This document shows positions 32,121-44,507 of a stretch of DNA of 64,000 nt, in pieces (positions within the stretch are counted from its first letter, which is position 1; every line of letters begins with the position of its first letter). Made by a program: the position numbers and the translations under genes. The DNA lies in the NCBI RefSeq assembly GCF_003086295.3, contig NC_092048.1, positions 109,136,276 to 109,200,275 on the forward strand, in the 5' to 3' direction. The DNA comes from Arachis hypogaea. Lineage: Eukaryota > Streptophyta > Magnoliopsida > Fabales > Fabaceae. The notes beneath the pieces are model-generated. The model was not told the origin of the DNA. It saw only the letters and a list, made by a program, of their open reading frames with translations, and did not search any database.

Positions 32121-35100
32121 ATATATATATTCCCAGATTTTATATTAGTCTTGCTTTCGAGAGAGAGAGAGAGAGAGTTTATTGAAAAACAAAGAAGCAA
32201 GCAAAACAAATAAGCATGCAATAAATATGAAGAACAGAAGAAGAATCTAATTTTTTTGGTAGCAAGATTAATAAATAGGGTGAGTGCTAAAATGAGTGAT
32301 GGGAGAAAGAATGGAAGAAGTGATGAAGCTAATTAAGGCTATGGAAAACATGCAAAATTTGTGGAATAGAACAGGCAACGGTAAAGACATTTCATCCAAG
32401 GGTTAACCAATAGTGCTAACGAAGGCAACGTCCTTATTTTTTTTATTTCAAGGCTAATCACAAATTAAAAATGTTACTGGTAGGCCCAAACAAAACCACT
32501 CATTGCTCCTTCTTAAAGCTAAGTATAATCATTCCCCTTTTCAATTTCTCTCACAAGGGTCTCTTTTGGGAATCATTTAATTTATACATTACTTTGGAAG
32601 TTTAGGCTTGCGATTCATACAAGCAAATGTCGCTTTCCACTCTATCACATCAATTGTGTGGTGGTTCATTCGCATCGATCAATCACCTCCCCCCTCTTCT
32701 TTTTTTCTCCGATCCCTCTCCCTTTCCCTACTCCCTCTAACTATATATTCTATATACGTATTCATACACAACGTTTGCAATATGCCATATTAAACTAATG
32801 CTTGGATAGTTATATGTCTTAACTAATCAACACAACACCAATATGGACCAAGCTAGCAGACAACCATTTCTTTTCTTCACCAAGTACCTAAGCTTCCCTT
32901 ACATACTTATAAATACACTTTACCTGCAATACATCAATAAAGTGTAAAATATTTAATCGTGTATACTAAAATCAGTTACCAAAGTCAGTCACCATTATAA
33001 AATACATATTGCTATAAATATATATTGAAAATAAATTAAACTACGTATATATTTACACAAATATATTAATGATTAATTTTAATGGTTATTTTTAATGTAC
33101 AAATAGTATTTTTGAATATTTACACTATCATTCATTAATTAGATGTTTGTATTTTATAAGATATTTAAAAATATGAAATAGTTAGATAAAATATTTTCAC
33201 TAATACGATGAAAATACCATTATTTATTAGAATTTCGAAACTAATTTATTTCATTTAGAAAAATTTTAAGTACTAACATTTTCTGATTAGTATACGCCTG
33301 AAAATATATATATATTGATCTATATATTTTCAAATGTTGGGTTGAGATATATTTGTCATTTGACTATTTTTTATTTTTTATTTAATTATTTAAAAAGAAT
33401 TACCTAGTTATAACTTAGATTGAAGATAATAATATGATTATTTTTATTTTTTATTGTATCCAATTTAACAGGCATTTAAAAATTTGTCGTGAACTAATAA
33501 TGGAGCGACGATATTATATGAGCTTTATATATTGGGTTAATAAGTTAGTTAATATAAATATATGTCACACATACAAGTTGCGACATATCGTCTTATCCAA
33601 TCATTATCAAGACAGAGAATAGAAGGTGCATTATATATGGGTAACTTGAGATACAACTTGTGATATATCGTCTTATCCGATCATTATCAAGAGAAAGAAG
33701 GCAGATTCGAATTCTCTGATCTTTAAATGTAAAATCTCACTCGATGATATTAGTATGAATAGTATTGAAGAATGAAGAGTACTGAAGTAGTTCATTGCAT
33801 GGAATTACTTTAATTAAGGGCCAATGTCATTGTGTAATAGCAACATGATCTCAGCTCCATAACTAATGGGTCCTTTCGATTGAAACAACGAATGTTAGGG
33901 CCGCTTTAGGCAAAGCCGACAGTATATCTTTCCAGAACTTACCTTCCACATATTATTAATGATTTATAATAAGTAATTCCTGCTTTGCCTATCGTTAAAT
34001 ACTATATTTATCTATGAACTTTTGTATTTGTAAGAAATTGCGTGCTATCAGTAAATTCATAATTAAATATATAATTTACCCCACCCCATTTCCCTAACAA
34101 AAGAGATCACCAAAAAAGCTAAGTACTCAAATAAATTAAAATACCTAAAAGAAAGTTATAAAGAAAACCACTTTCCACCTTTTGAGAAATATATGCATGT
34201 GATTGCAGAGTATGTTTGGTTATGATTAGTGATTGATGAAAGGACATGGCAAAACACTCATCGTTTTTAGCAGAAGGATAATAGATACGTTTCACGGAAA
34301 CTTCTTTGATTTGTGGTACCTATATGTCAGATACATTTTGAATATGATATTTATTAGTATTTGTCTGACACATATATCTTATGTATTCAACTGTATCAAA
34401 CCTTATTTTTAATATATATTTTTAAAATAAATTTAAAAATAATATATATTATTAATTATTAAAATAAAAAATATTTTAAATACATTATATAATTAAAAAA
34501 GACATTAAAAATAACTAAAAAATTTATTTATATTTTAATATCAATAAAATACTAAAATATCATTACAATTTATCTAAAAAATTATTTTATATTTTATATA
34601 TATATATAATATATATATCATATCTTTGTGTCTTATAAGAATTTTAAATTTGCGTATCCGGTATTATGTCCTGTTGTGTCGTGTTCCGTATCAATAATCG
34701 TACTTCATAGGATAATAAAAATAAAAATGTTATATATATATATATATATACTTAAAAATCACTAATAATGCATATGTATAAATTTTATATATTGCTTTAC
34801 AAATTTTTTTAATAAAATAAAAAGTAATTAAATAATCAAATTTGATATAAAAAATAATTAAAATTATTTACAGTAATATACTTAAACTTTTTAACAAACA
34901 CTGATTACGTATTTTATGATGGTGATATTAGTGGCTGATATTTAATATTTACGTAGTATTATTGATAAAAATTAGCCAATGATCGCTTAATAACAAACAT
35001 TTCATAATATTTAACAATTAAGCCTACAAAATTTTAAAATTATGCATCTAAACGAATTTATATTTGATTGAACTATATTGTTCCCCAAGATTTTTCTTAC

Positions 35101-35840
35101 TTGTACATCCATTGATCTAAATCAAGGTCATTAATGATCCCCAAAATCCACTCACAAGTGACATGCCGCGGTGGTCCACAGGTCCGCAGAACTTTAAGTG
35201 CAGGTCTTATTAGGGTTGAAATTGTTGCCAAGCGTTACGGCCAATAATTAATCATTATAGCTTTAATTTTGCAATATAAATAAGTAGTATAAAGAATTAT
35301 TTTTTAATTAATTTTCTTATTATAAAATTATTTGTTAACTTTTATTAGTTAGAGGATCTAATGTTTAAAGTTATGAATTAGGAGTTCAAACTTAGAATTT
35401 AAGATATTAAATTTAATATTTATAATAAAAAATAATTTTAAAATTGATTAATATTAATTAAAAAATTAATTTTTTAATTAAATTCATGAAATTAATTGTG
35501 AGTAAAATATTCACATGTGGGGTTGGTTCATCTTTAGGAGAGAATAAGAATCAAACGTATCAAATTTAGTTAGTTCGAATTGGATGGGTTAAGATGTATT
35601 TTTGTAAATCAACTCTAACTAATTAAATTCGAATTGGATCATTCGATAATCGAGTATGGATTAAAAATTAAATTTATAAAAATTTAGAAAAATATGTAAA
35701 AATATAATAGTAAAAGAAATAAAGAAGAGAAAACATATGAATTATAATCTGTAATACATTATTAAATTCATATTTTAAATAAACACTATCTAGTATTTAA
35801 AATCTTTTAAAGTTTAACCAAAAATATTACATAACAAATA
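32121..35840. other. AT-rich intergenic DNA without recognised genes
   Basis: Holds a (GA)n run at 32160-32176, an 81-bp tandem duplication at 33572-33697 (shared TATCGTCTTATCC and ATCATTATCAAGA), short (TA)n tracts near 34590 and 34732, and a small inverted AT-rich repeat near 35290-35480. Short open frames (32608-32793, 33434-33622) have no recognisable content. It looks low-copy, unlike the LTR-rich flanks. Confidence 0.5.
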
Positions 35841-35846
35841 TCGTTG

Positions 35847-35848
<2 letters not shown>

Positions 35849-35900
<52 letters not shown>
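35849..35900. repeat. (TA)n microsatellite
   Basis: About 25 TA units bordering the left end of the next element. Confidence 0.9.
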
Positions 35901-35905
<5 letters not shown>

Positions 35906-37200
35906 TATTATTTGTATTCATAAATTTTGTAAATACTAACAAAAATATCTATCAAACAAAGAAATTAATATTGTATCCATAAAAAAAAAAATTCTGTGTG
36001 ATAAAAATATTCGAACTCTAATTTTTTTTGTTGATTTTTTAATAAAATTTTTAAATTACCCCAATTCTTTATTGTTCTTCCCTAAATTCTAAACTTTCAC
36101 AATATTTACTAACACCTTCTCTAATTATCATCACCTCTCCTCCCTTTCTTCACTGCCACCACTCACTGTCACCGTCATCACCACCTACATCACCGTTATC
36201 ACTCCTTACCACTATCATCTTTTTTTTTATGAATTTTTTTTTTGGAGTAGTAGTTGTGAGTTGAGCTGTAAATAACTAAGCAGAATTATAAGAGCATTGG
36301 AATCAAACAAACACCCGAAATCGGATTTCAAAGCATCAAAAACTTTAAGATTCTCACTGATGATAAGGAACCAAAATAAGGGCACAATCATAAGAGACAA
36401 CAAATTGTTATACAAAACAAAATTCCAATTGTTCAACCCTAGATTCATGACCGTGTGCTTGATGTAAATCATCTCAGTGGTGATTGTGAAAAGATAAGCA
36501 AAAGTTCAAGAATAAGCAGTAAGGGTAAAAGCAGAATCAGTAGCAACATACCTTGGCATCGACAAGAATAACAATGAGGGAGAAAAATGTGAGTTTGAAG
36601 GGACAAGACTAGTGGCAGAAGACGGTGTCCACAAAGGCGACAAGGAGAGGGGTGAGAGATCGAAAGACGATGAAGGTGTCGACATTGGCGCGGCGGAAGA
36701 GGTTGGTGTTGGTGAAGATGGCGAGGAAGAAGACGAGTGCGGCGGGAAAGAAGCACTCGGTGGTGTCGATAGTGAAAAGGTCGTTGTGGAGGAACCCAAA
36801 TTTGCCGAGAAGGTAGCCGCCGACAGCAGAAGTGAGATACTGGAGAGCAGTTAAGAGGCCAGGGTAGTTGAATTGAGTGATGGCGTACTTGTTGATGATG
36901 GCAAGGAGACTGAAGCAGAGTGCATAACCAACCACAAGGAAAGGAAAGTTTGTGGAGAGGGAGATGCAATAGTAATCAGTGCTGGTGGTGGTGAGGGTTG
37001 TAAAAATTTGGAATTTGGAAGAGAAGATAAAGGGGGGAGATAATTTGAAATTTTTAAAAAGTCAACAAAAAGTTAGAATTTAGATACTTTTATCACACAT
37101 AGAACCTATCTTTCACAGGTACAACAACCTTAGTTTCTTTGTTTTATGAATACTTTTATCAATGTTCACAAAGTGCATAAATACAAATGGTAGTTTATGC
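35901..37200. mobile_element. Pack-MULE-like element carrying a transporter fragment
   Basis: The ends are inverted repeats of about 150 bp: left TAAATTATTATTTGTATTCA, right end read inward TAAACTACCATTTGTATTTA, both followed by AACAAAGAAA, GTGTGATAAAA(G/A)TAT and TTGTTGA(T/C)TTTTTAA segments. The interior is GC-rich and carries a nucleotide-sugar transporter fragment on the minus strand. The left flank is a TA microsatellite, so the expected 9-bp duplication cannot be read. Organisation matches the Pack-MULE at 29498-30760. Confidence 0.75.
36227..36940 (-). pseudogene. Captured GDP-fucose / nucleotide-sugar transporter fragment (GONST4/GFT1-like)
   Basis: Minus-strand frame 36935-36609 reads GYALCFSLLAIINKYAITQF, NYPGLLTALQYLTSAVGGYL and ANVDTFIVFRSLTPLLVAFV, the first transmembrane part of plant GONST4-type Golgi transporters. 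A shift leads to a frame with YVATDSAFTLTAYS near 36550. Another leads to 36472-36227 with MIYIKHTVMNLGLNNWNFVL and YNNLLSLMIVPLFWFL. The pieces follow the order of the parent protein without intron-length gaps. Both ends of the parent are missing and at least two shifts are present, so it is not functional. The family is clear; the exact parent is inferred. Confidence 0.85.
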
Positions 37201-37673
37201 TATATTAAATTCTACCCAACTCTTTCGGATAAATAATCCTCTATGATAAATCTAATAGTTATTGGATGAAATGAATTAGGTCATTAAAATTATTAATATT
37301 AACTCTTAATTTAACTTGAATTTTGACAACCAAACTAATTAATTATGGTAAAATCACTTAAACGTCATACCTGTAAAAACATACAATTCTTATATTAATT
37401 CTATTAACAACTATAAAATTCACCCTTACTCAATTAATACTTTATTTATTTTTTTTTAATTTTAAATTTGTGAATCGGTCTTTTGTTTTGTTTTATTTGT
37501 TCATTTTAATTTTTTTAGTTTTTATATATATTATTATTATTAGATCTAGTCAATATATGTGTGGTTTTTAAAAAAATATAAAATAATTTTTTTAACTTTT
37601 ATAATTTAAAATATAAGTTTTATTATATTTAATTAGTTTAGTTATCAAAATTTAAGTTAAATTTAAGAGTTAT

Positions 37674-38204
37674 TGTTCATATCCTGGTCGAGCTGTCCGA
37701 CCCGGGATGTTTGACGACAAGTCGACTGACCTCTTCAAGTCAGGACTACCCGACCTCTTCTCAAAAGAGCTCGGCTAAATCACCAGAAAAGCCCAATAAG
37801 GGCCCAAACAAAGGAACATGGCCTAAAATCCAAAGGCAGCCCAAGCATATAAAGATAAGGGCGGTTCCCTTGAAGATAAGATGACCTCACTCAAAGATAA
37901 GATAAGATAACTATCTTATCTCCAGAAAGGTCACTCCACACCATTATAAATACCCTAGAGCACCCAGGTATAACTCATACTCTGATTCTACTAAAAGCCT
38001 GCTTAATACCCTTGCTAACTTAAGCATCAGAGTCCCTTGTAGGTACCACCACCCTCTGGTGATACAGGATCAGCAGTATAAGCCAGTCCAACAAGTTAGA
38101 CACAACAGCTCCGGTCGCCACCCATCAGCCGGACACGTCATTTCCGACCAGTACAGAAGATCTCGTCCGAGATCGACCTACAGTTTCAGGTAATCCTCGG
38201 AATA
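37674..38204 (+). mobile_element. 5' LTR
   Basis: Begins TGTTCATATCCTGG and ends CCTCGGAATA (the 3' copy ends CCTCGAAACA). Contains GATAAG repeats, a hairpin (37901-37920) and a TATAAATA box (37945-37952). Confidence 0.92.
37874..37952 (+). promoter_or_regulatory. LTR promoter: GATAAG cluster, hairpin and TATA box
   Basis: AGATAAG motifs at about 37874 and 37895 are followed by GATAAGATA / TATCTTATC, 9-bp arms with a 2-bp loop (37901-37920), then TATAAATA 25 bp further on. The cluster is unchanged in the 3' LTR (about 47815-47890). The role of a U3 promoter is inferred from position. Confidence 0.65.
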
Positions 38205-38205
38205 T

Positions 38206-38223
38206 TGGCGCCGTTGCCGGGGA
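38206..38223 (+). other. Primer binding site, tRNA-Asp type
   Basis: TGGCGCCGTTGCCGGGGA, matching the 3' end of plant tRNA-Asp(GUC), one base after the LTR. Confidence 0.92.
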
Positions 38224-38245
38224 ACCTGGAAGTCATCCCATCCAC

Positions 38246-39420
38246 ATGGCGGACGACCATGATAACGACCACAACTCTGGTTTGGTAGACAGAACGCCAA
38301 ACAAAAACGCGGAAACTACACCAAAAGATACTCCTCAACCTAACAAAGACAAGAATTTGCCAAACGCAGAAGCCATGGAGGGACTTCAAAACCGCCTAAA
38401 ACAACTCGAAAAAGAGGTGGAGCATCAACGAGAAGCTGAGAGAGACCTACGAAGGGAAGTTAGGCGACGCCGCAAGTTAAAAGACAAGCTCCTAAAACTC
38501 GAAGCAGATCTCAAGGCCAAAACTTCTCGATCCGGTCACGAAGACAGCTCCCGTAAGGACCAAGACCCATTCACCAAAGAGATCATGAGGACCAAAATCC
38601 CAAAGGACTTCAAACTTCCCGACATGACTCTATATGATGGAACAGCAGATCCCAGTCATCACCTCAGTAATTTCAGAAGTCGAATGTACCTCACCGACGC
38701 CTCAGATGCAGTCCGCTACAAAGCCTTTCCGACCACCTTAACAAAAACAACAATTAAATGGTTCGACAGTCTGCCCCCAGGTCTATCTCAAGCTTTGATG
38801 ACTTAGCCAAGAAGTTTCTGGCCAGATTCTCCATCCAGAAAGACAAAACTAAGCACGCTCCGAGTCTGTTAGGGATCAAACAGGGAGATCGGGAAAGTCT
38901 CTACAGCTACATGGAAAGATTCAACAAAGCATGTCTGGATATACAAAGTCTACCAACAGAGGCAGCCATTATGGGTCTTATCAATGGCTTACAAGAGGGA
39001 CCTTTTAGCCACTCTATATCGAAAAAACATCCCATATCGCTGAATGAAGTGCAAGAACGAGCAGAGAAGTACATCAACATGGAGGAAAACTCTCGACTAG
39101 GAGGGACCTCAAAGTCCAGATTCTCCTACTCCTCCCGAGATAAGGATAAAGAGCCCAAGAAAAAAGAAGATTAGCATGGAGAAAAGATCAAGAAATATCA
39201 CAATTACACCCCTCTTCGGGTGTCTCTCGTAGATGTCTACCGAGAAGTGTGCCATACTGAAAAGATACCCCCAGCTCGACCACTCAAAAGCAAAAAAGGA
39301 GGCTGAATATTGTGAATACCATCAAATCTATGGACACTCCACCAACGAGTGTTTCGACTTAAAAAATGTCATAAAAAACTGGTAAGAGAGGGAAAATTAG
39401 ATCGGTACTTAGCCAGCCGA
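38246..39420 (+). pseudogene. Tat gag with zinc knuckle
   Basis: ATG 23 bp after the primer site. Residues about 46-92 form a charged coiled coil (RLKQLEKEVEHQREAERDL). The gag core follows: IPKDFKLPDMTLYDGTADP, AVRYKAFPTTLTKTTIKWFD, then after a frameshift near 38780 SISSFDDLAKKFLARFSIQK. A TAG at 39172-39174 and a frame change follow. The knuckle near 39308-39350 reads CEYHQIYGHSTNEC, C-X2-H-X4-H-X4-C, the form typical of this lineage. It would make the capsid-nucleocapsid precursor; this copy cannot. Confidence 0.88.
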
Positions 39421-40023
39421 GCAGACGAACCAAGAAAAAGAAGAAAGGATGAAGACGTCGGACGAACTGAACAACCACCTCATACACCAGAGAGACATGT
39501 TCACATGATACACAGAGGATTCGCGGGAGGAGAAATCTCTAAATCATCTCGCAAAAGACATCTTAAAGAGGTATATCATGTCGAGGGAGGAGAAGAAGCA
39601 CCCGACATCTCCTCTATCACTTTCACTAAAGAGTATGTAGCCGGCATCATCTCGGGACATGACAATCCCATGGTCATCACTATCATATTGGCCAACGCTA
39701 ATCTCCACCGCGTAGACCAGGGAAGCTCGGCTGATATCCTATTCAAAACCGCCTTCGACAAATTCGGCATAGAAGAAAAAGAACTTAGAGCATATCCGAA
39801 CATCCTATTTGGGCTGGGAGATACTCCAATCCAACCACTTGGATACATCTCACTACACACAACCTTCGAAAAAGGAAACCGGTCAAGGACACTCAATATA
39901 GACTACATCGTGGTTGACGTGAGTTCAGCCTACAATGCCCTAATAGGTCAGACAACGTTAAATCAGCTCGGCGCTATAGTCTCGACTCCACACCTGTGCA
40001 TGAAGTTCCCAACCACAGAATGA
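39349..40023 (+). pseudogene. Tat aspartic protease region
   Basis: Open for 224 codons. The catalytic motif is VDQGSSADIL near residue 122, a DxGS form of the retropepsin DTG/DSG box. Downstream FGLGDTPIQPLGYISLHTTF, IDYIVVDVSSAYNALIGQ and NQLGAIVSTPHLCMKFP are the lineage-typical C-terminal blocks. In this lineage gag and pol usually share one frame; here stop codons separate it from gag and RT. Confidence 0.85.
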
Positions 40024-40053
40024 ATAGCTACGATAAAAGCATATTAGAAGACA

Positions 40054-41863
40054 GTGCGCCGCTGTTACAACGAAAGTGTAAACCTCAGAGGCAGAGGAGA
40101 AGAATTCGACACCATCAAACTCGGAAGAGTTCGAGGGCGGGAAGAACTTCGTCCACAACCCGAAGGCAAAATAGAAAAAGTCCAGATCGGAGATGTCCCA
40201 GGAAAAACAACCAATATCGGCACAATCCTAAAAGGAGACATAAAGGAGTCACTCATACAGTTCTTAAGAGACAATGTCGACCTCTTTGCATGGAAGGCCG
40301 CAGACATGCCAGGCATAAACCCCAAGTTAATGTGCCACAAGTTGGCAGTTTACCCAGGATCTCGGCCAGTACAGCAGAGGCGCAGAAAACTCAGACCCGA
40401 ACGATCACAAGCTGTGGAAGAGCAAGTACAAGCTCTACTAGAGGCAGGATTCATAAGAGAAGTTAAGTACCCACTATGGCTAGCTAACGTCGTCTTGGTG
40501 AAAAAATCAAATGGGAAGTGGCGGATGTGCACCGACTACACTGATCTCAACAAAGCCTGCCCAAAAGATCCTTATCTGCTCCTAAGTATCGACGCCCTGG
40601 TGGATGCCTCCTCCGGATATAAATACCTCTCGTTTATGGACGCCTATTCAGGATACAATCAAATCCCAACCCACCTGATCAAGAGAAAACCTCATTCTTA
40701 ACCCCGAAAGCAAACTACTGCTACATCGTCATACCATTCGGACTCAAAAATGCAGGGGCCACTTATCAAAGATTAATGAATAAAGTCTTCACAGGTCACA
40801 TTAGAAAAGTCATGGAAGTCTACGTGGACGACATGTTAATAAAGACACAAAGTGAAGAGTCATTGTTGTCCGACCTCACTCAAGTATTAGACACCATAAG
40901 AAGGCATGGCATGCGATTTAACCCAGCAAAATGCACCTTCGCGGTGGAGCCGGTAAATTCTTGGGTTTTATGCTCACACAAAGAGGAATCGAGGCAAATC
41001 CGGATAAATGCCGGGCTATACTCGACATGAAGAGTCCGACCTATGTCAAAGAAGTACAACAACTCAATGGAAGATTGGCAGCCTTGTCCAGATTCCTAGC
41101 CGGATCGGAAATAAGATCTCTACCCTTCTACGCCACTCTAAAGAAAGGAAAGAGGTTCGAATGGACAACAGAGTGCGAGCAGGCCTTCCAAGATTTCAAA
41201 AGGTTCCTAGGACAACCACCTATCCTAACTTGGCCACGGGAAGGAGAACCGCTTGTATTGAACCTAGCGGTGGGAAATTGGGCAATAGCCTCAGCATTGG
41301 TCCGAGAAGATGACAGTGGACAACAACCCATATACTTCATCAGTAAAGCACTACAAGGGTCCAAATTGAACTATCAAAAGATAGAAAAATTTGCTTATGC
41401 TCTCATACTAACATCTCGACAACTCCGCCAATATTTCCAAGCCCACATCATCAAGGTTCGGACAAACCAGCCCATAAAAGGCATCCTGCAGAAAACAGAT
41501 CTAGCAGGAAGAATTCTACAATGGGCAATCGAGTTGTCCGAATTCGACCTTCAATATGAAGCTCGGACGGCCATCAAATCACAATATTTGGCCGACTTCA
41601 TTGCAGAATTTACAGACACCCCGGAAATCCCTACAGAGTGGAATCTCTACATAGACGGTTCCTCAAACAAAACTGGAAGTGGCGCAGGTGTGATAATTGA
41701 AAGCGACCAGGGAACCCAAATCGAACTTTCTCTCAAATTCAGGTTCCCTGCCTCAAACGACCAAGCTGAGTATGAGGCACTACTAGCTGGTTTGAAGCTG
41801 GCTAAGGAGGTTGGAGCTCAAAAGCTTATCATCTTCAGCGAATCACAGGTAGTCACTTCATAA
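40054..41863 (+). pseudogene. Tat reverse transcriptase, RNase H and second RNase H
   Basis: RT starts with INPKLMCHKLAVYPGSRPVQ, then IREVKYPLWLANVVLVKKSN, GKWRMCTDYTDLNKACPKDP and SFMDAYSGYNQI. A frameshift near 40670 leads to FGLKNAGATYQRLMNKVFTG and the catalytic VYVDDMLIKT; another near 40955 leads to GKFLGFMLTQRGIEANPDKC. RNase H follows (PILTWPREGEPLVLNLAVG, FISKALQGSKLNYQKIEKFA), then the archaeal-type RNase H with LYIDGSSNKTGSGAGVIIES and NDQAEYEALLAGLKLAKEVG. Stops at about 41861, 41936 and 41984 break its end. Dual RNase H defines Tat. Confidence 0.92.
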
Positions 41864-42052
41864 ATAGCGGGGAATTATCAAGCTAAGGACCCTACCATGA
41901 AAAAGTACTTGGACAAGACCAAGAAACAACTCGGATAACTCAGGGAATATAAGGTCCACCACATACCCCAAGAACAGAATGCTTGAGCTGATGCACTCTC
42001 AAAATTAGTCAGCACCAAACCAGGGGGCAACAATAGAAGCCTCATCCAAGAG

Positions 42053-43353
42053 ATGCTGCAGAACCCGTCAATCTCGGAAGAAGAAAAGGTCCTAGCCATA
42101 ACAGGTCTGGATCAAGGATGGATGGCTCCCATAATTAATTACCTCAAAACAGAAACACTCCCTACAGACAAGAAGGAGGCAAAGAGGTTAAAAAGGAAGG
42201 TACAATACTACACCATCATAAACAATACTCTATACAAGAGAAGGATTTCAACACCACTGTTAAAATGTGTGCCGACTTCCAACACAAGAGAAGTTTTAAA
42301 AGAAGTACACAGTGACATCTGTGGCAACCACCTTGGAGCATAAGCCCTCGCCAAAAAAGTACTCCGGGCCGGATTCTATTGGCCAACTTTGCAAAAAGAA
42401 GCAATGGAATTCGTAAAGACATGTCCACCATGTCAAAAGCACGCTAATTTTCACATCGCCCCACCACAGGAGCTCATCAGCGTAACCTCACCCTGGCCAT
42501 TTGCAAAATGGGGACTCGACCTCCTTGGGCCGTTCCCTCAGGGGTCAGGACAAGTCAAATTCCTCATCGTGGGGTAGACTATTTCACAAAATGGATCGAG
42601 GCAGAACCCCTGGCTAACGCCACTGCTCAAAGAAGTCCCAAATTCTTATACAGAAATATTATCACAAGGTTCAGGGTCCCATACTCCATTACCACAGATA
42701 ATTGCACTCAATTCACAGACGCAGGCTTCAGAAAATTGGTGGCCGACTTGAAAATTAAACACCAATTCACATCGGTAGAACACTCCCAGGCTAATGGACA
42801 AGCAGAAACTGCCAACAAAGTCATATTAGCCGGGCTAAAATGGAGATTACAAGAGGCAAAGGGTGCCTGGGCCGAAGAGCTCCCATAAGTCCTATGGGCA
42901 TATCGGACAACTCCACACTCCACCACAAAGGAATCATCCTTCCGGTTAGCTTACGGAATAGAGGCAATGATCCCAGTGGAGGTCGAAGAAGGATCGCTCA
43001 GAGTGTTCCACTACAATGAAGAGGCCAACTCCCAACTTCAAAGGGAAAAACTTGACCTACTTCCAGAAATCCGAGCTAAAGCTCGGATCAGGGAAGAGGC
43101 ATTAAAACGTCGAATGACTTCAAGATACAATCAAAAGGTAGTGCCATGAGGTTTTTCCGAGAACGACCTCATCCTAATCCGAAATAATATCGGAACAACT
43201 CGACCTGGAGAAGGAAAGCTGGCAGCAAACTGGAAAGGACCCTACCGAGTCATAGAAGTACTTGGAAAGGGCTACTACAGACTGTCCAAACTCGAAGGGC
43301 GAGAGCTTCTCAGGTCATGGCACGCTTGCAACCTACGAAGGTATTATAGTTAG
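42053..43353 (+). pseudogene. Tat integrase
   Basis: HHCC zinc finger: EVHSDICGNHLGA then FVKTCPPCQKHANF, with a TAA at 42342-42344 between them. The catalytic core has GLDLLGPFP, a frameshift near 42575, DYFTKWIEAEPLANAT, TDNCTQF (usually TDNGTQF) and ANGQAETAN, so the DDE residues remain. A TAA near 42886 and a TGA near 43147 break the C-terminal half. The C-terminal domain (GEGKLAANWKGPYRVIEVLG) ends at a TAG at 43351-43353. Confidence 0.9.
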
Positions 43354-43791
43354 AGGTAATAAGGATCTTAGGATAAGGTGCACTCTTTTTCCTGAAAAGG
43401 TTTTTTAATGAGGCACCGAGCTAAGATTCATAAAATACCTAACTTGGAGGAGTTAAAACTCCCACATGTATATATTTGCATATTTTCTATTTTGAATAAA
43501 GTTTTTCAGATTTTGTACAAATCCTTTATCAAGACGCATTAATCTGAAACGCAAAAAATTCATCGCTTGATTATAAAGCTACAGATCGGCAAAAAGTGAA
43601 AATCAAATTCACTACACGATCACGGTAAAGACCAACAAAGATGAAAACCAAATTCATCAAAAGGTCAACCAACGGGGATCAAACCCAATTTCTACGAAAT
43701 CGGCAAAGATGAAAAGGCGACAAAAACAGAATAATGCAAGAAGTTATCGAAAGTGATTCATAGAAAGGACCTGACGAGGTCTTAATAAAAA

Positions 43792-44180
43792 TGGGTTGCT
43801 AAAAATAACTTAAAGACCGGCCGACATAGAAGAAATCGGACCAGTCGACCACAAAAACCAAAGTTTTAAAAAGTAATCCCTAAAAGAGACCTGACAAAGG
43901 TCCAAAAAGAGGATTTCTAGAAATAACTTAGAAGGGACCGGCGTAATGAAGTCGGCCCAAAACAAAAAGTTATAAAAAGTAATCCCTAAAAGAGATCTGA
44001 CAAGAGATCCAAAAAAGGATTACTAGAAATAACTTAGAAGGGAGCGACATGATGAAGTCATCCCAATAAAGTCACAAAGTTATAAAAGTAATTCATAAAA
44101 AGAGGTCTGACGAAAGATCCAGAAATGGATTGCTAAGAAATAACTCAGAAGAGGCCGACACAACAAAGTCGACTCGGCAA
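43792..44180 (+). repeat. Four tandem units of about 105-118 bp
   Basis: Each unit carries (A)GAAATAACTTAGAAG, a GACC-GGC(C)GAC part, AAAGTTATAAAAAGTAATCC and a GAGATCTGACAAGAGATCCA-like part. Starts are near 43799, 43917, 44022 and 44131. They lie between integrase and the antisense ORF. Confidence 0.8.
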
Positions 44181-44507
44181 GGCTACCATAAACTATAAAG
44201 AGATCAACCAAGATCCAAGAAGAAGAGATTGGACAACAAGGTTCCAACACTCCCAAGATTCCAGAAAATATCAGAACTACGCAGACAAGCAATCAACAAG
44301 CAAAAGCAAAACTGCTGTAATAAACAAAGACCTAAGAGGCCACCCGAAGTCGACCCCAAAAGCCTAGGGAAAATACTTTGTTTTTCCAAAAAAAAAGTTG
44401 CTAACAGAGAAGCAACTAAAAGTATCCAGCAGTTAGAAACCACAAATTACAAAATATAAAAAGTTCAAAGCCCACAAGCTGGGCTATATATAAAACATTC
44501 AGAGTAA

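Noticed and set aside
36469..36969. 166-codon His/Leu/Arg-rich minus-strand ORF
   Set aside because: Wrong-frame reading of the captured transporter fragment; the correct frames show its transmembrane segments.
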